The position numbers and the translations under genes are program-made. Of a DNA stretch of 64,000 nt, positions 8,792 through 18,106 are shown one piece after another. Numbering within the stretch: the first letter of the stretch is position 1; every line of letters starts with the position of its first letter. Source of the stretch: Pseudomonadota bacterium (GTDB taxonomy: Bacteria > Pseudomonadota > Gammaproteobacteria > Steroidobacterales > JBCBZW01); contig JBCCWS010000015.1 in NCBI GenBank assembly GCA_039193195.1, forward strand, positions 1-64,000, written 5' to 3'. The notes under the pieces were generated by a model. That model was not told the origin of the DNA and searched no databases. It was given only the letters and a program-made list of their open reading frames with translations.

Positions 8792-10600
8792 ATGTCAGCT
8801 TCCGAAGTCGATGCCATCGCGAACTACCCTGTGACCCCGGAGACCCACGTCTCCCTTCTCACCCATGCCGGCTCAGCGACGCCGCCTCCCGACCTGCGCG
8901 CCGACTACGCCGAGGTCTGCCGTGCCCGCGATGAGCTGATCGCCCTCACGGAGCAGTACAGCTACCTATTGGATGCTTCGCCGGTGGCCTACATCACCAC
9001 CAATGCTAGCGGCATCATCGTCAACGCGAACCAACGGGCCATCGCTATGCTTGGCCTGCACTCGCATCAGATCATGGGCATGGCGACCGTACGCCTCGCT
9101 GACACCGAGTATCGCGGCGCCCTCGCCCGCCACCTCGAACAGGTCGATCGCAACGGTGAGTGTGAGGTTGAGCTGCGCCTACGCGCCGGCGAGAACACGA
9201 GCGTACCCGTGCTACTGCGCTCCGTGCCTATCGCCCTTGGTGAGGTCGGGCAGGGTGCCATCCACTCGGCCATCATCGACATCTCCGCCCTGAAGCAAGC
9301 TGAGTCACGACTACGTCACGCACACGATGAGCTTGCTGTCCTCGCCAACCACGACACGCTCACGGGCCTGCCCAACCGCTCCTTGTTCGTGGACCGCCTG
9401 AACCTCGCCATGCAGGACGCTGCTCGCCACCACACGGTAAGCGCCCTGCTATTCATGGACGTCGATCGCTTCAAGGTGATCAACGACTCCCTTGGGCACG
9501 ACGTGGGCGACAGCCTGCTCCAGCACGTGTCCGGCTGCCTCAAACGCACGGTGCGCAGCAACGACACGGTGGCGCGAATGGGTGGCGATGAGTTCACCGT
9601 GATTCTCACGGATGTGGTCAACAGCGAAAACGCCGAGAACGTGGCGCGCAAGATCCTTGCCCAAATCAACGAACCCGTCTCCCTGGAGGGTCATCGAGTG
9701 CGCCCGGCCGCGAGCATCGGGGTCTGCATGTTCAACGGCAGCATGCGCTCCTACCGCGATCTCATGAAGCGCGCCGACCAAGCCATGTACGCAGCCAAAA
9801 AGCGTGGTGGCAATCAGATCCATTTACACGATCCGCAGGAACACACTGACCACTTGAGCGATCTTGAGCGCGACCTGCACGTTGCGCTTGAACGAAACGA
9901 GTTCCGCCTCCGCTTCCAACCGCAAGTGAACGCGGACGGGGAAGTAGTCGCTCACGAAGCCCTGGTGCGCTGGCATCACCCAACCAACGGCATTGTCTCG
10001 CCCGCCCACTTCATCCCCATCGCCGAGCAGTCAGGCTTCATTCGTGAGCTGGGATCCTGGGTGCTGCGTGAATCATGCCTACGCAACAAGCTGCTGGCAG
10101 ACCAGCACGGGCGCTACCTGCGCATGGCGGTGAACGTGTCGCCTCGGGAACTTGCCAGCGCCGGCTACGCGGAATCAGTTCGCACAATCCTCGAAGAGAC
10201 TGGGCACCCCGCCGCTGCCTTGGAGCTCGAAATCACCGAATCTGCAATGGAACTGAGCGAACATCAGCTCGAACGCACGCTGGCCGCCCTCACCGAGCTC
10301 GGCGTCTCCATCGCCCTCGACGACTTCGGCACCGGTTACTCTTCCTTTACGCGCCTGCGCAGTCTGCCCATTACACGCTTGAAGGTGGACCGGAGCTTTA
10401 CGGCAGCGATTGAAGAATCAGCGGAGGACCGTCGGATCGCCACCGCGATCGTCTCCCTCGCGCGTGAGTTAGGACTGGAGGTCGTGGCAGAGGGTGTCGA
10501 AAGCCCGGAACAGCTCAAGGTGATGGTGAACGCCGGCTGTGACGTCTTTCAGGGCTTCTACTTCTCCATCCCGCGCACCCATCCCGCCATCGCGGCGTAG
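8792..10600 (+). CDS. PAS-GGDEF-EAL bifunctional c-di-GMP protein
   Basis: A 602-residue protein with one PAS domain (about 45-170), a GGDEF domain (motif at residues 264-268) and an EAL domain (about 360-600). The cyclase half keeps GGDEF and an RxxD I-site (RSND). The phosphodiesterase half keeps HEALVRW, ELEITES, the DDFGTGYSS loop 6 and the catalytic AEGVES, so both activities may be present, with PAS deciding the balance. Start taken at ATG 8792; GTG 8768 is an in-frame alternative, and neither has a strong ribosome site. It converges on the CheB-CheR-kinase gene with a 9-bp gap. Confidence 0.9.
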   Translation: MSASEVDAIANYPVTPETHVSLLTHAGSATPPPDLRADYAEVCRARDELIALTEQYSYLLDASPVAYITTNASGIIVNANQRAIAMLGLHSHQIMGMATVRLADTEYRGALARHLEQVDRNGECEVELRLRAGENTSVPVLLRSVPIALGEVGQGAIHSAIIDISALKQAESRLRHAHDELAVLANHDTLTGLPNRSLFVDRLNLAMQDAARHHTVSALLFMDVDRFKVINDSLGHDVGDSLLQHVSGCLKRTVRSNDTVARMGGDEFTVILTDVVNSENAENVARKILAQINEPVSLEGHRVRPAASIGVCMFNGSMRSYRDLMKRADQAMYAAKKRGGNQIHLHDPQEHTDHLSDLERDLHVALERNEFRLRFQPQVNADGEVVAHEALVRWHHPTNGIVSPAHFIPIAEQSGFIRELGSWVLRESCLRNKLLADQHGRYLRMAVNVSPRELASAGYAESVRTILEETGHPAAALELEITESAMELSEHQLERTLAALTELGVSIALDDFGTGYSSFTRLRSLPITRLKVDRSFTAAIEESAEDRRIATAIVSLARELGLEVVAEGVESPEQLKVMVNAGCDVFQGFYFSIPRTHPAIAA

Positions 10601-10609
10601 GACCGGTGT

Positions 10610-13600
10610 CTAAGCGCCAGGTGGCAGGATGGGCGCTGGCTTGAGTGCGAACTTGAAGCGCGTGTAACTGCCGGGGTCCGACTCCACCCACACGTCGCCA
10701 CCGTGGCGGTGGATCACGCGCTTGACGATGGCAAGCCCCACGCCACGTCCGGCGCTCGAGGTGCCATCGACGTCACCCGGGGCCCTGGCCTGTACCCTGC
10801 CGCGGAAGAACATCTCGAAGACCCGCAGGCGCAAAGCCTCGTCGATGCCCACGCCGTTGTCCATGACCTCGGCGACCACCCGGCCGTTGATCTCCGCTGC
10901 GCTCACCTCAATGCGCAACTCATCGCCACCGCCGTGCTCGAGAGCGTTAAGCAGCAGGTGAAACAGCACCACTCGCAACTGCTTGGCATCGGCTAGCACT
11001 GATGGCATCTCCGTAATCAGCACCCTAGCCCCGGTCCGCTGCACCTGCTCCTCGAGATCCGTCAGCGCGGCGCGCGCCGATTCCGATAGGCTGACGGGCG
11101 CCAACGCCTCGCCTTCTGTCTCTACGCGGGAAAGGGTGAGCAGGTCCTGCACCTGACTCACGACCAGGTCGACTTGCTCGTCGGCCCGGTTGATGTGTTG
11201 GAGAATCTCCTCATCCAACCCTACCTCGTCGGCGCGCTCACGAGCGATTCGCATAAACTCGTTAGCTCGCTTCGACGGCCCCACCAAATCGTGGGAGACC
11301 GCATAGGTGAATACCTGCAGCTCGGTAAAGGCGCGGCTCAAGCGCTGACTGCCGCGTTTGATACGTTCCACGTCGACGAAGCTAAGCACCGCACCGTCTT
11401 GCTCCCCGTTGGTCTTCACGTAGGGAGAGACGCGCATAAGGAAGTACCGCCCTGTAGCGTCGCGTAGCTCTCGCTCCACACGCTCACCCGTGGCGCTCAC
11501 GGCGGCCAGGTCTCTCAGGACCTGCTCGTCGGCGAGGAGCGAACGGAAGTGCGTAATCTGCCGATTGATGTCGTGCTTCATCAGGCCGAACTGATCCGCC
11601 GCGTGGGGCGAGAACTTGCGGATCCGCAGCTTCGAGTCCACAAACACGGAGGAGATATCGATACTACGCAGGAGGTTGTCCGACTCCTCGGTCACCCGCT
11701 CCAGCTCGATGATTTTTCCTTCGTGTTCCTGATTGAGGGTGCTGAGTTCCTCGTTTACCGAATGCAGCTCCTCGTTCGTGCTCTGCAGCTCCTCGTTGGA
11801 GGCGATCAGCTCTTCGTTGGTCGCCTGAAGCTCCTCGTTGCTCGTCTCCAGCTCCTCGACTGTCGCCTGCAGCTGCTCGCGTGTATTCTGCAGTTCGTCT
11901 TGCAAGGAAGAGGGCGTGAGGAGCATCTCTTCCGCCACCTCTTCCTCGGCAGCGCCAGCGGCGTTGCCGGCCGCGTCCGGTTGCTCGAAGGTGATCAGCG
12001 CGTACTCCGACGCTCGCACCTGCTTCATCGGTCGCACGGTAAGACGCACCACCTGTGCACCCTCTGCGGGGATGTCTACACGGATACCCGCGTAGCGCAC
12101 GAGCTCATCTGTTTTCTGCATACGGGCCAGTGCGGAGATAACGGGTAGGCGCAACTCGGGCAGCACCAGCTCGGAAGCGTAGAGCGTGACTGCCCCGCTT
12201 GGCGGCTGCATGAAACGCGACGCTTCACCAAAGGTGTGAGCCACCTCGCCGGACACGGTAACCAACAGTCCCGGCGGGACGTAGGCGTCCATCAGAGCAT
12301 CGTAGGCACGCACTAGGTTCACCGGTCGACCACCGGTGGTGCGGCTCGGCGTCGGTAACCCCGTGCTGGCTGCGTTGGTCTCACGCAGCATCGGCTGTGC
12401 CGACGGCAGGCGGAAGCGACTCACTAGATGGCGGTCACTGCCCTTGCGGAAAACGTTGCGCCTCGCATCGATAACGTTGAAATCATCAGCCAGTTCCGCC
12501 AGGCCCTCGCTACTGCCGAGCAGCATCACCCCATCACGTTTCAGAGCGAAGTGGAACAAGCTGAGGGCCTTGCGCTGCGCTTCCACCGTGAGGTAGATGA
12601 GCAGGTTGCGACAGACCACCAAATCCAGCTTGGTAAAAGGCGGATCGATGGTGACGTCCTGGCGGGCGAACACCACCATGCGGCGCAGATGCGGTGCAAT
12701 GACGAAGTCATCGGCCTGGCGAGTGAAACAGGTGTCGATACGCTCTTGGCTAAGTCCCTCCAGGGTACGCTCGGGGTACACGCCGAAGCTCGCCCTATCG
12801 AGGCTGCGCTGATGCACGTCCGTAGCGAAGATCTTCACGTCCGGCGGCGAATCGAGCTTGGCGCACGCCTCATGCAGCAAGATGGCGAGTGTGTAGGCCT
12901 CCTCGCCGGTAGCGCAACCTGCACTCCACACGCGCACCTCGCGCTGCCCGCCGCTAACGATGTTGGGCAGGATGTCGCGCTGGATGAAGTTCCAGGTCTC
13001 CGCATCCCGAAAAAACCGGGTCACGCCGATGAGTAGGTCGTGATACAGGGTCTCAAGCTCATCCGGGTCCGAGGCGAGCAGTCGAGCGTACTCGGTGAGC
13101 GAGCTCGACTGGCGCAAGGCCATTCGGCGCTCCACGCGTCTGATGATCGTGTTCGGCTTGTAGTGCGCGAAGTTCACGGCGAAGCGCATCTGCAGCTGCT
13201 CGAACACTGTGTCGAACACGCTCGGCTGAATCTCCGGCAAGTCGCTAGCGGCAATCTTGAGCTTCAGGCGCTTGGCATGGCCTGTGAGCGCGGCGGGGAT
13301 ATGCTCCGGATCCAGCACCATGTCGACCTTACCCGTCGCGACGGCGCTCTTCGGCATCCCGTCGAACTCCGCCGACCGCAAGGTTTGTGCAATCGTCAGG
13401 CCTCCCGCTCGGTGCACTTCCAGCAAGCCTGCAGCCCCGTCGCTACCGGTCCCGGACAGCACGACCGCCACCGCACGGGCACCTAAGTCTTCGGCTAGGG
13501 ATCGAAAAAACACATCGATAGAGAGATTCAAACCGGCCGTACGATCCGTCGCCAGAAGACGGCGGTTGGTCACGATCATCTCCTTGCCGGGCACCAACAG

Positions 13601-13903
13601 GTACACCGTGTCACGCTCAATTTCCACGGAATCACTAACCGATTTGATCGGCATTTGGGTCAAGCGTGAGAGAATCTGCGGCATCATGCTAGTGAAGTCG
13701 GCAGACAGGTGCTGGATCACGACAAAGGCCATGCCGGTGTTATCACCCAGGCAGCTGAACAACCGCTCTAGGGCGTTTAGGCCACCGGCGGAGGCACCTA
13801 TTCCCACCACATGGGTAGGCGGCTCTTTCGTGCCAAGGGCGACCGGCTGCTCGCTCGCCTGCGCCGTCACGTCTGTCTCCAGTTCCGTCTCTTCATCGCC
13901 CAT
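10610..13903 (-). CDS. CheB-CheR-PAS-histidine kinase fusion
   Basis: A 1097-residue multidomain signalling protein. Residues about 30-215 are a CheB methylesterase with the triad visible (Ser in GASAGG near 38, His65 in QHLS, Asp155 in GTGSDG) and no N-terminal receiver. Residues about 225-490 are a CheR methyltransferase with the SAM-binding SAGCATGEEAY. A Glu/Gln/Asn-rich coiled coil built from NEELQxTNEEL heptads (about 680-740) leads to a PAS domain. A kinase core follows, with H-box SHDLVGP and ATP-site motifs DNGVGID and GRGVGLAI. The family may adjust chemoreceptors and phosphorylate a partner receiver. The adjacent receiver gene ends only 4 bp upstream, so it is the likely phosphotransfer partner. 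Confidence 0.9.
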   Translation of the reverse strand: MGDEETELETDVTAQASEQPVALGTKEPPTHVVGIGASAGGLNALERLFSCLGDNTGMAFVVIQHLSADFTSMMPQILSRLTQMPIKSVSDSVEIERDTVYLLVPGKEMIVTNRRLLATDRTAGLNLSIDVFFRSLAEDLGARAVAVVLSGTGSDGAAGLLEVHRAGGLTIAQTLRSAEFDGMPKSAVATGKVDMVLDPEHIPAALTGHAKRLKLKIAASDLPEIQPSVFDTVFEQLQMRFAVNFAHYKPNTIIRRVERRMALRQSSSLTEYARLLASDPDELETLYHDLLIGVTRFFRDAETWNFIQRDILPNIVSGGQREVRVWSAGCATGEEAYTLAILLHEACAKLDSPPDVKIFATDVHQRSLDRASFGVYPERTLEGLSQERIDTCFTRQADDFVIAPHLRRMVVFARQDVTIDPPFTKLDLVVCRNLLIYLTVEAQRKALSLFHFALKRDGVMLLGSSEGLAELADDFNVIDARRNVFRKGSDRHLVSRFRLPSAQPMLRETNAASTGLPTPSRTTGGRPVNLVRAYDALMDAYVPPGLLVTVSGEVAHTFGEASRFMQPPSGAVTLYASELVLPELRLPVISALARMQKTDELVRYAGIRVDIPAEGAQVVRLTVRPMKQVRASEYALITFEQPDAAGNAAGAAEEEVAEEMLLTPSSLQDELQNTREQLQATVEELETSNEELQATNEELIASNEELQSTNEELHSVNEELSTLNQEHEGKIIELERVTEESDNLLRSIDISSVFVDSKLRIRKFSPHAADQFGLMKHDINRQITHFRSLLADEQVLRDLAAVSATGERVERELRDATGRYFLMRVSPYVKTNGEQDGAVLSFVDVERIKRGSQRLSRAFTELQVFTYAVSHDLVGPSKRANEFMRIARERADEVGLDEEILQHINRADEQVDLVVSQVQDLLTLSRVETEGEALAPVSLSESARAALTDLEEQVQRTGARVLITEMPSVLADAKQLRVVLFHLLLNALEHGGGDELRIEVSAAEINGRVVAEVMDNGVGIDEALRLRVFEMFFRGRVQARAPGDVDGTSSAGRGVGLAIVKRVIHRHGGDVWVESDPGSYTRFKFALKPAPILPPGA

Positions 13904-13907
13904 TCCA

Positions 13908-14291
13908 CTACCTCGGAGAAATAAAGCCCGCCTGCGCCAAGACGTCCGCCACGTGTTGCTCGCGCATTGGCTTTTTGCACACCTGCCACCTTACGCACGC
14001 TGTTCGCAACCGCTCGCGGCTCTCGGCGGGAAGTGCCACCCCGGACACCACCACGTTGATCGCGGGCGCGCGGTCTGGCGCACCGTCGATCACATCAACC
14101 AAGTCCAGACCCGATCCGACGCCGAGGTTGAGGTCAAGAAACAAGCAGTCGGGCGACTGCTGGCGCCAGCGGGAGATCGCATCAGCGACGCAGCGAAAGG
14201 TGGTAATCCGCGCCGCCGGGCAAGCACGGCTCACCGACCTGCGCATCAAATACAGGTCTGCCTCAGAGTCATCCACGAGCCAGACATGCAC
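13908..14291 (-). CDS. Single-domain response regulator (receiver only)
   Basis: A 127-residue receiver with no output domain. Acidic pocket VDDSE near residues 7-9, phospho-acceptor Asp in LFLDLNLG (about 53), a Ser at the Thr position (VVVSG) and the conserved Lys in CKKPM are all present, so it should be phosphorylatable. It lies between two kinase genes on the same strand: about 100 bp after the GAF-PAS kinase and 4 bp before the CheB-CheR kinase fusion. Translational coupling with the fusion is likely. It may act as a phosphate shuttle or sink. Confidence 0.88.
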   Translation of the reverse strand: MHVWLVDDSEADLYLMRRSVSRACPAARITTFRCVADAISRWRQQSPDCLFLDLNLGVGSGLDLVDVIDGAPDRAPAINVVVSGVALPAESRERLRTACVRWQVCKKPMREQHVADVLAQAGFISPR

Positions 14292-14390
14292 ACTCTTGCC
14301 TCAAGGCTGCATAAGCGCTTGATTCTCGCCCGCTTACGCGACCTTATGCAACATCCAAGCCCTAAGGTGTCTACCCGGGGTCAGGCCGCC

Positions 14391-16427
14391 CTACGGCTCG
14401 TTGGTCACCCCTTCCTGGGGCCAGTGAAGGGGCCAGGTGAAGCGAAATGTGGCGCCGCGAGCGCCCGCTGCGGGGTTGGAGTCTAGGGATATTGCGCCGC
14501 CAGCGTACTCCACTAGCTTCTTCAAGATAGCCAAACCCATCCCGCTGGATTCCACCTCATCGCGGGACCTGAGGGTCTGGAACGCGCGGAAGATGCGCTC
14601 ATGGTGCTCCTGCGGGATTCCCGGTCCATCGTCCGCGACGGCAAACTCGAGCAACCCCACCCGACGGGTGACGCTCACACCGATCACCCCCCTGTCCCGA
14701 TCGTGGTGCTTAGCCGCATTGTCCATGAGATTGCGCAGGGCCTGTTCGAGTGGCGTGACCGCGGTACGCAAACGCAGGTCGAGCCCCGAGGTCTCAAGGG
14801 TGAAACGGTCCTGCAACCCGAGCAAATCGAAAGTGCTTTGCACGAGCTCACGCAGGTGAACGTCGCCGAGCCGCGCCCGGGACCGTCCTGCGCGCGAGTA
14901 GGCCAACAGATCCGTCAGGAGCTGATCGAGCCGTCGCACGCGCGAACGCATCAAGTTCAAATGCTCCCGCGACTCCGGTTTTAGCTCCGGCCCTAGATCC
15001 TCCTCCAACCAAGCGGAGAGATGGGCGATAGCGCGAAGCGGCGAACGCAGATCGTGGGACGCGGCGTAGACGAACTCTTCCAATTCCTGATTCAACCGGC
15101 GCAGCTCTTCCGTACGTGCCTGCAGCTCATCCTCGTAGCGTTTCTCGAGAGTGACGTCGATTGAGGACAGCAGGATGCGCGGTTCACCGCTGTGCGGATC
15201 CGAGTAAGGCACGCGATCGGTCCTCACCCAACCGCTGCTACCGTCCGCCTTGCGGTAGCGCTCGATACGCCCGAGGCGAGGACCGTCGCGCAGCGCAGCA
15301 AGGTCGGCCGCGTGGTGAGAGGCCGCCGAGTCGGGAAACAGCTCGCTGACGAGCATGCCTTCAGCTTGATCCACGGTGACGCCGCAGAATTCCTCCGCAG
15401 CAGGGTTGAGCGCCAGTATGCGGTTGTGCGCATCCTTGATCCAAAGGCGCACGGGGACCGTGTTGAAGACTCGCTGGAGTTGTTCGGACTGCAGCTCGAG
15501 CGCTCGTCGGGCCGCCACTTGATCGCTGATGTCGCTAAAGGTGCCGAAGACGACATCCACGGGGGGTGCCATGTCCGCGCGCGCGCGCAAGGTGGCGTGT
15601 ACGTGGCGTAGCACTCCGCTCGGCGTCAGGATGCGCAGGCGAAACTCATCAGGTTCACCGCTGGAGACAACCCCGTCGAGCTTCGCGGTGACCAGCGGAA
15701 TGTCCTGCGGATGGTAGAAACCGATCGCCGAGGTCAGCTCCGGAACGTACTCCCGCGGCGTCACGCCATGAATGCGGTAGATCTCATCGGACCAGTGCAA
15801 GGTCTGCTGCTTCAGATCCAGCGTCCAATGTCCAATGCGCGCGGCGGCTTCGGAGAGGCGAAAGAGCATCGCCTGCTCGCTCAAGCTACGTAGCTGCACA
15901 CTGTCCGCCAGGCTCTGGGCGACGTGCGCGGCTAGGGACTGCGCCAGGCCCTGATCGCGAGCGTCGAACTCATGCGTTTCCCTAGCCAGCAAACACAAGG
16001 CCGCGGGCCCGTCAGGTCCTGGCAGCGGCAAGGCCAAGGCCAAGGCCAAGTAGGCACGTTTGGTCGATCGTCTGTGCAAGGGCCTGCCCGTCTCAGGCAC
16101 GGCCGCCGCCGAAAGGCGATCTGCGGCGCCTAGAGGTGGCTGCAGGACGGCAGCGATCTCAGCCCGCTCTTCATCGTCCAGTGTCACGGGGGCTCCTGCG
16201 CCGCAGAGCACCGTCAGCCTCTCGACACCATCGGCGAGCGTCGCGAGCAACGCGGCGTCCACGGAAAGCGCCTCTCGACAGGTCTCCAGCAGCGAGGCGC
16301 CTCGCTCCTCGAGGGCTGCCGCGAGCTCAGGAGAAATCGGAACTGCGTCTCTCAACCCTTGTGACACCGTTCGCAAACCCGTACCCGACCCCATCAGGTA
16401 CTCGCCCGGTTTGCCGATTAAGTTCAT
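14391..16427 (-). CDS. GAF-PAS-PAS sensor histidine kinase
   Basis: A 678-residue kinase without obvious membrane helices. A GAF-like segment (about 30-180) is followed by two PAS/PAC domains (about 190-450), a coiled linker, the dimerisation H-box AASHDLRSPLRA, and an ATPase domain with NLMDNAAKH, DDGPGIP and SSGMGLAI. This resembles phytochrome-like or bacteriophytochrome-associated kinases, but no chromophore cysteine motif was identified. Start chosen at ATG 16427; an internal ATG at 16394 is possible. With 16427, only 26 bp separate it from the divergent hybrid kinase at 16454, so the two promoters must overlap the opposite coding regions. Confidence 0.85.
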   Translation of the reverse strand: MNLIGKPGEYLMGSGTGLRTVSQGLRDAVPISPELAAALEERGASLLETCREALSVDAALLATLADGVERLTVLCGAGAPVTLDDEERAEIAAVLQPPLGAADRLSAAAVPETGRPLHRRSTKRAYLALALALPLPGPDGPAALCLLARETHEFDARDQGLAQSLAAHVAQSLADSVQLRSLSEQAMLFRLSEAAARIGHWTLDLKQQTLHWSDEIYRIHGVTPREYVPELTSAIGFYHPQDIPLVTAKLDGVVSSGEPDEFRLRILTPSGVLRHVHATLRARADMAPPVDVVFGTFSDISDQVAARRALELQSEQLQRVFNTVPVRLWIKDAHNRILALNPAAEEFCGVTVDQAEGMLVSELFPDSAASHHAADLAALRDGPRLGRIERYRKADGSSGWVRTDRVPYSDPHSGEPRILLSSIDVTLEKRYEDELQARTEELRRLNQELEEFVYAASHDLRSPLRAIAHLSAWLEEDLGPELKPESREHLNLMRSRVRRLDQLLTDLLAYSRAGRSRARLGDVHLRELVQSTFDLLGLQDRFTLETSGLDLRLRTAVTPLEQALRNLMDNAAKHHDRDRGVIGVSVTRRVGLLEFAVADDGPGIPQEHHERIFRAFQTLRSRDEVESSGMGLAILKKLVEYAGGAISLDSNPAAGARGATFRFTWPLHWPQEGVTNEP

Positions 16428-16453
16428 CGTAAAGGCTGCCCCGCAGGACCGCC

Positions 16454-17680
16454 ATGTATCAACCCGCCACCGTAATCCCGCTGCCCACCGCCAAGGCGGC
16501 ACCTTTGCAGGTGCAGCACCGTCTGCAGGTCATTGTGATAGACGACGATCGCGTGGATCGAGCAATGATCCGGCGCTGTCTGCGAAGCGGAGACGACTTC
16601 CAGTGCGACGTGCACGAGGCGGCGACGGCGCAGGCGGGCCTGAAGCTGCTCGAGACGCGCCACTTCGACTGTGCGCTGGTGGACTACCGCCTGCCACCGA
16701 GCAACGGACTCGATCTGCTCGAACGCTTTTACCGGCGCTGGCCCCATTCGAGCACTGCCTTCATCATGCTGACGGGCCAGGGCAGCGTCGATGTCGCCGC
16801 CTCGGCGATGCGCTCCGGCGCCCTCGACTACCTCGCTAAGGACCAGCTGACCGAAGCCGCCCTGCGCCGCTCGATCATCAACGCGTCCGAGAAAATGGTG
16901 TTGCGCGTCAGCCTCTCCGACAAGACGCAGGCGCTCGCGCAGCGCAACCGCGACCTCACCCTGCGCAACGAGGAAGTGCGGCGCTTCTACCAGAACGTCT
17001 GTCACGAACTGCGCACGCCCCTCGCGGCCACCCGTGAGTTCGTGTCGCTCGTCGGCGATGGCTTGGCCGGCACGGTAAGCGACGAGCAGGCGGATCTGCT
17101 GCGCCTTGCGACCGAAGGCTGCGATCAGATCACCGCCCTGCTCGACGATCTGCTCGACGCCGCCCGCATGCAGACAGGCAAGCTTAGCGTCCAGCGAGAA
17201 TCCCTAGCCGTCTACCCGTTTCTGCGCGACGTGGTGCGGGCTCACGAGGGTGCCGCTCGCGAACGGGAGCTAACCCTGTCCTTAGCGGTGGATAAATCAG
17301 AGTCGTTCGAGGTTGATGCCGACCCGATGCGCCTGCGACAGGTGCTGGCGAACCTGATCGGTAACGCCCTGAAGTTCACCTCCCCCCAAGGCACGGTGAG
17401 CGTGAGCGCGAAGCGCGATCCCCACAATGCCCGATGGGTCGAGTTCACGGTAAGCGACACTGGCTGCGGCATCGATCCCGCGCAGCAGCGGCGGATCTTC
17501 GATCGCCTGTACCAGGCCACTGCGACCTCCGATGACCCTGCCAACCTAACCGATGGCCTTGGCCTTGGCCTTGCGATCAGCAGCGAGATCGTGCGCTTGC
17601 ACGGTAGTGAACTGGAAGTACGAAGTCAGCTGGGACAGGGGTCTACCTTCTTTTTCCTGCTGCCTGCGGCCAAACCCTAA
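16454..17680 (+). CDS. Receiver-histidine kinase hybrid
   Basis: A 408-residue protein starting at ATG 16454, with CAGGA about 7 nt upstream. The N-terminal receiver (about 25-145) has IDDDR, phospho-acceptor VDYRLPP and the Lys in AKDQ. A short coiled linker leads to the kinase core with H-box CHELRTPLAA and ATPase motifs NLIGNALKF, SDTGCGIDP and GLGLGLAIS. The receiver-first order suggests input by phosphotransfer from another kinase, possibly the divergent GAF-PAS kinase. A receiver gene follows after 15 bp. Confidence 0.88.
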   Translation: MYQPATVIPLPTAKAAPLQVQHRLQVIVIDDDRVDRAMIRRCLRSGDDFQCDVHEAATAQAGLKLLETRHFDCALVDYRLPPSNGLDLLERFYRRWPHSSTAFIMLTGQGSVDVAASAMRSGALDYLAKDQLTEAALRRSIINASEKMVLRVSLSDKTQALAQRNRDLTLRNEEVRRFYQNVCHELRTPLAATREFVSLVGDGLAGTVSDEQADLLRLATEGCDQITALLDDLLDAARMQTGKLSVQRESLAVYPFLRDVVRAHEGAARERELTLSLAVDKSESFEVDADPMRLRQVLANLIGNALKFTSPQGTVSVSAKRDPHNARWVEFTVSDTGCGIDPAQQRRIFDRLYQATATSDDPANLTDGLGLGLAISSEIVRLHGSELEVRSQLGQGSTFFFLLPAAKP

Positions 17681-17695
17681 TCGAAGGAGAGCACG

Positions 17696-18067
17696 ATGAG
17701 CACCATCCTAATCCTCGAAGACAGCCGAGAACTCAACAAGGCCCTGGCCCTACGCTTGCAGCACGCGGGCTACACGGTCCATCGGGCCTTCGACGCTGCC
17801 CAGGCCACTACCCTGGCGCGTCAACACGGCCCAAAGCTGGCACTGCTCGACATCAGCGTACCCGCGGGAGACGGCTTCATGGTGGCTGAGCGGATCGCCG
17901 AATTCGGCAATCCAAAGGTGGTCTTCATCACCGCGAACAAGGACCCGGAATTGCGTGCGCGCGTACGCCGCAGCGGTGCCGGGTTTATGTACAAGCCGTT
18001 TACGGCCGTGGACCTGCTGCAGCGAGTGGAAGAGATGATCCCCGGTGGGGGAACCCCCACGCACTAG
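17696..18067 (+). CDS. Single-domain response regulator
   Basis: A 123-residue CheY-like receiver. LEDS forms the acidic pocket, Asp in LLDISVP is the acceptor, Thr is in FITANK, and Lys is in YKPF. No DNA-binding output. GGAGA precedes the ATG. It sits 15 bp after the hybrid kinase, an obvious cognate pair. The last codons contain a GC-rich palindrome (about 18045-18060) that could form a weak hairpin at the convergent end with the desaturase gene. Confidence 0.9.
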   Translation: MSTILILEDSRELNKALALRLQHAGYTVHRAFDAAQATTLARQHGPKLALLDISVPAGDGFMVAERIAEFGNPKVVFITANKDPELRARVRRSGAGFMYKPFTAVDLLQRVEEMIPGGGTPTH

Positions 18068-18106
18068 TGTCAGCGCGCGGGGCCCACCGGCAGACAAGCT
18101 CAGGCC

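Noticed and set aside
8634-8834. Short plus-strand open frame before the PAS-GGDEF-EAL gene
   Set aside because: No ribosome site or family character; it overlaps the start of the real gene.
11680-11900. Regular DNA periodicity that resembles a short repeat array
   Set aside because: It encodes NEELQ-type heptads of a coiled coil in the CheB-CheR kinase; there are no spacers, so it is not a CRISPR array.
13257-14486. Plus-strand open frame (409 codons) across the CheB and receiver genes
   Set aside because: It crosses two clearly coding minus-strand genes, has no domain signature and no ribosome site.
18045-18062. GC-rich palindrome at the end of the second receiver gene as a terminator
   Set aside because: It is within the coding sequence and has no T-tract; only a weak hairpin can be claimed.
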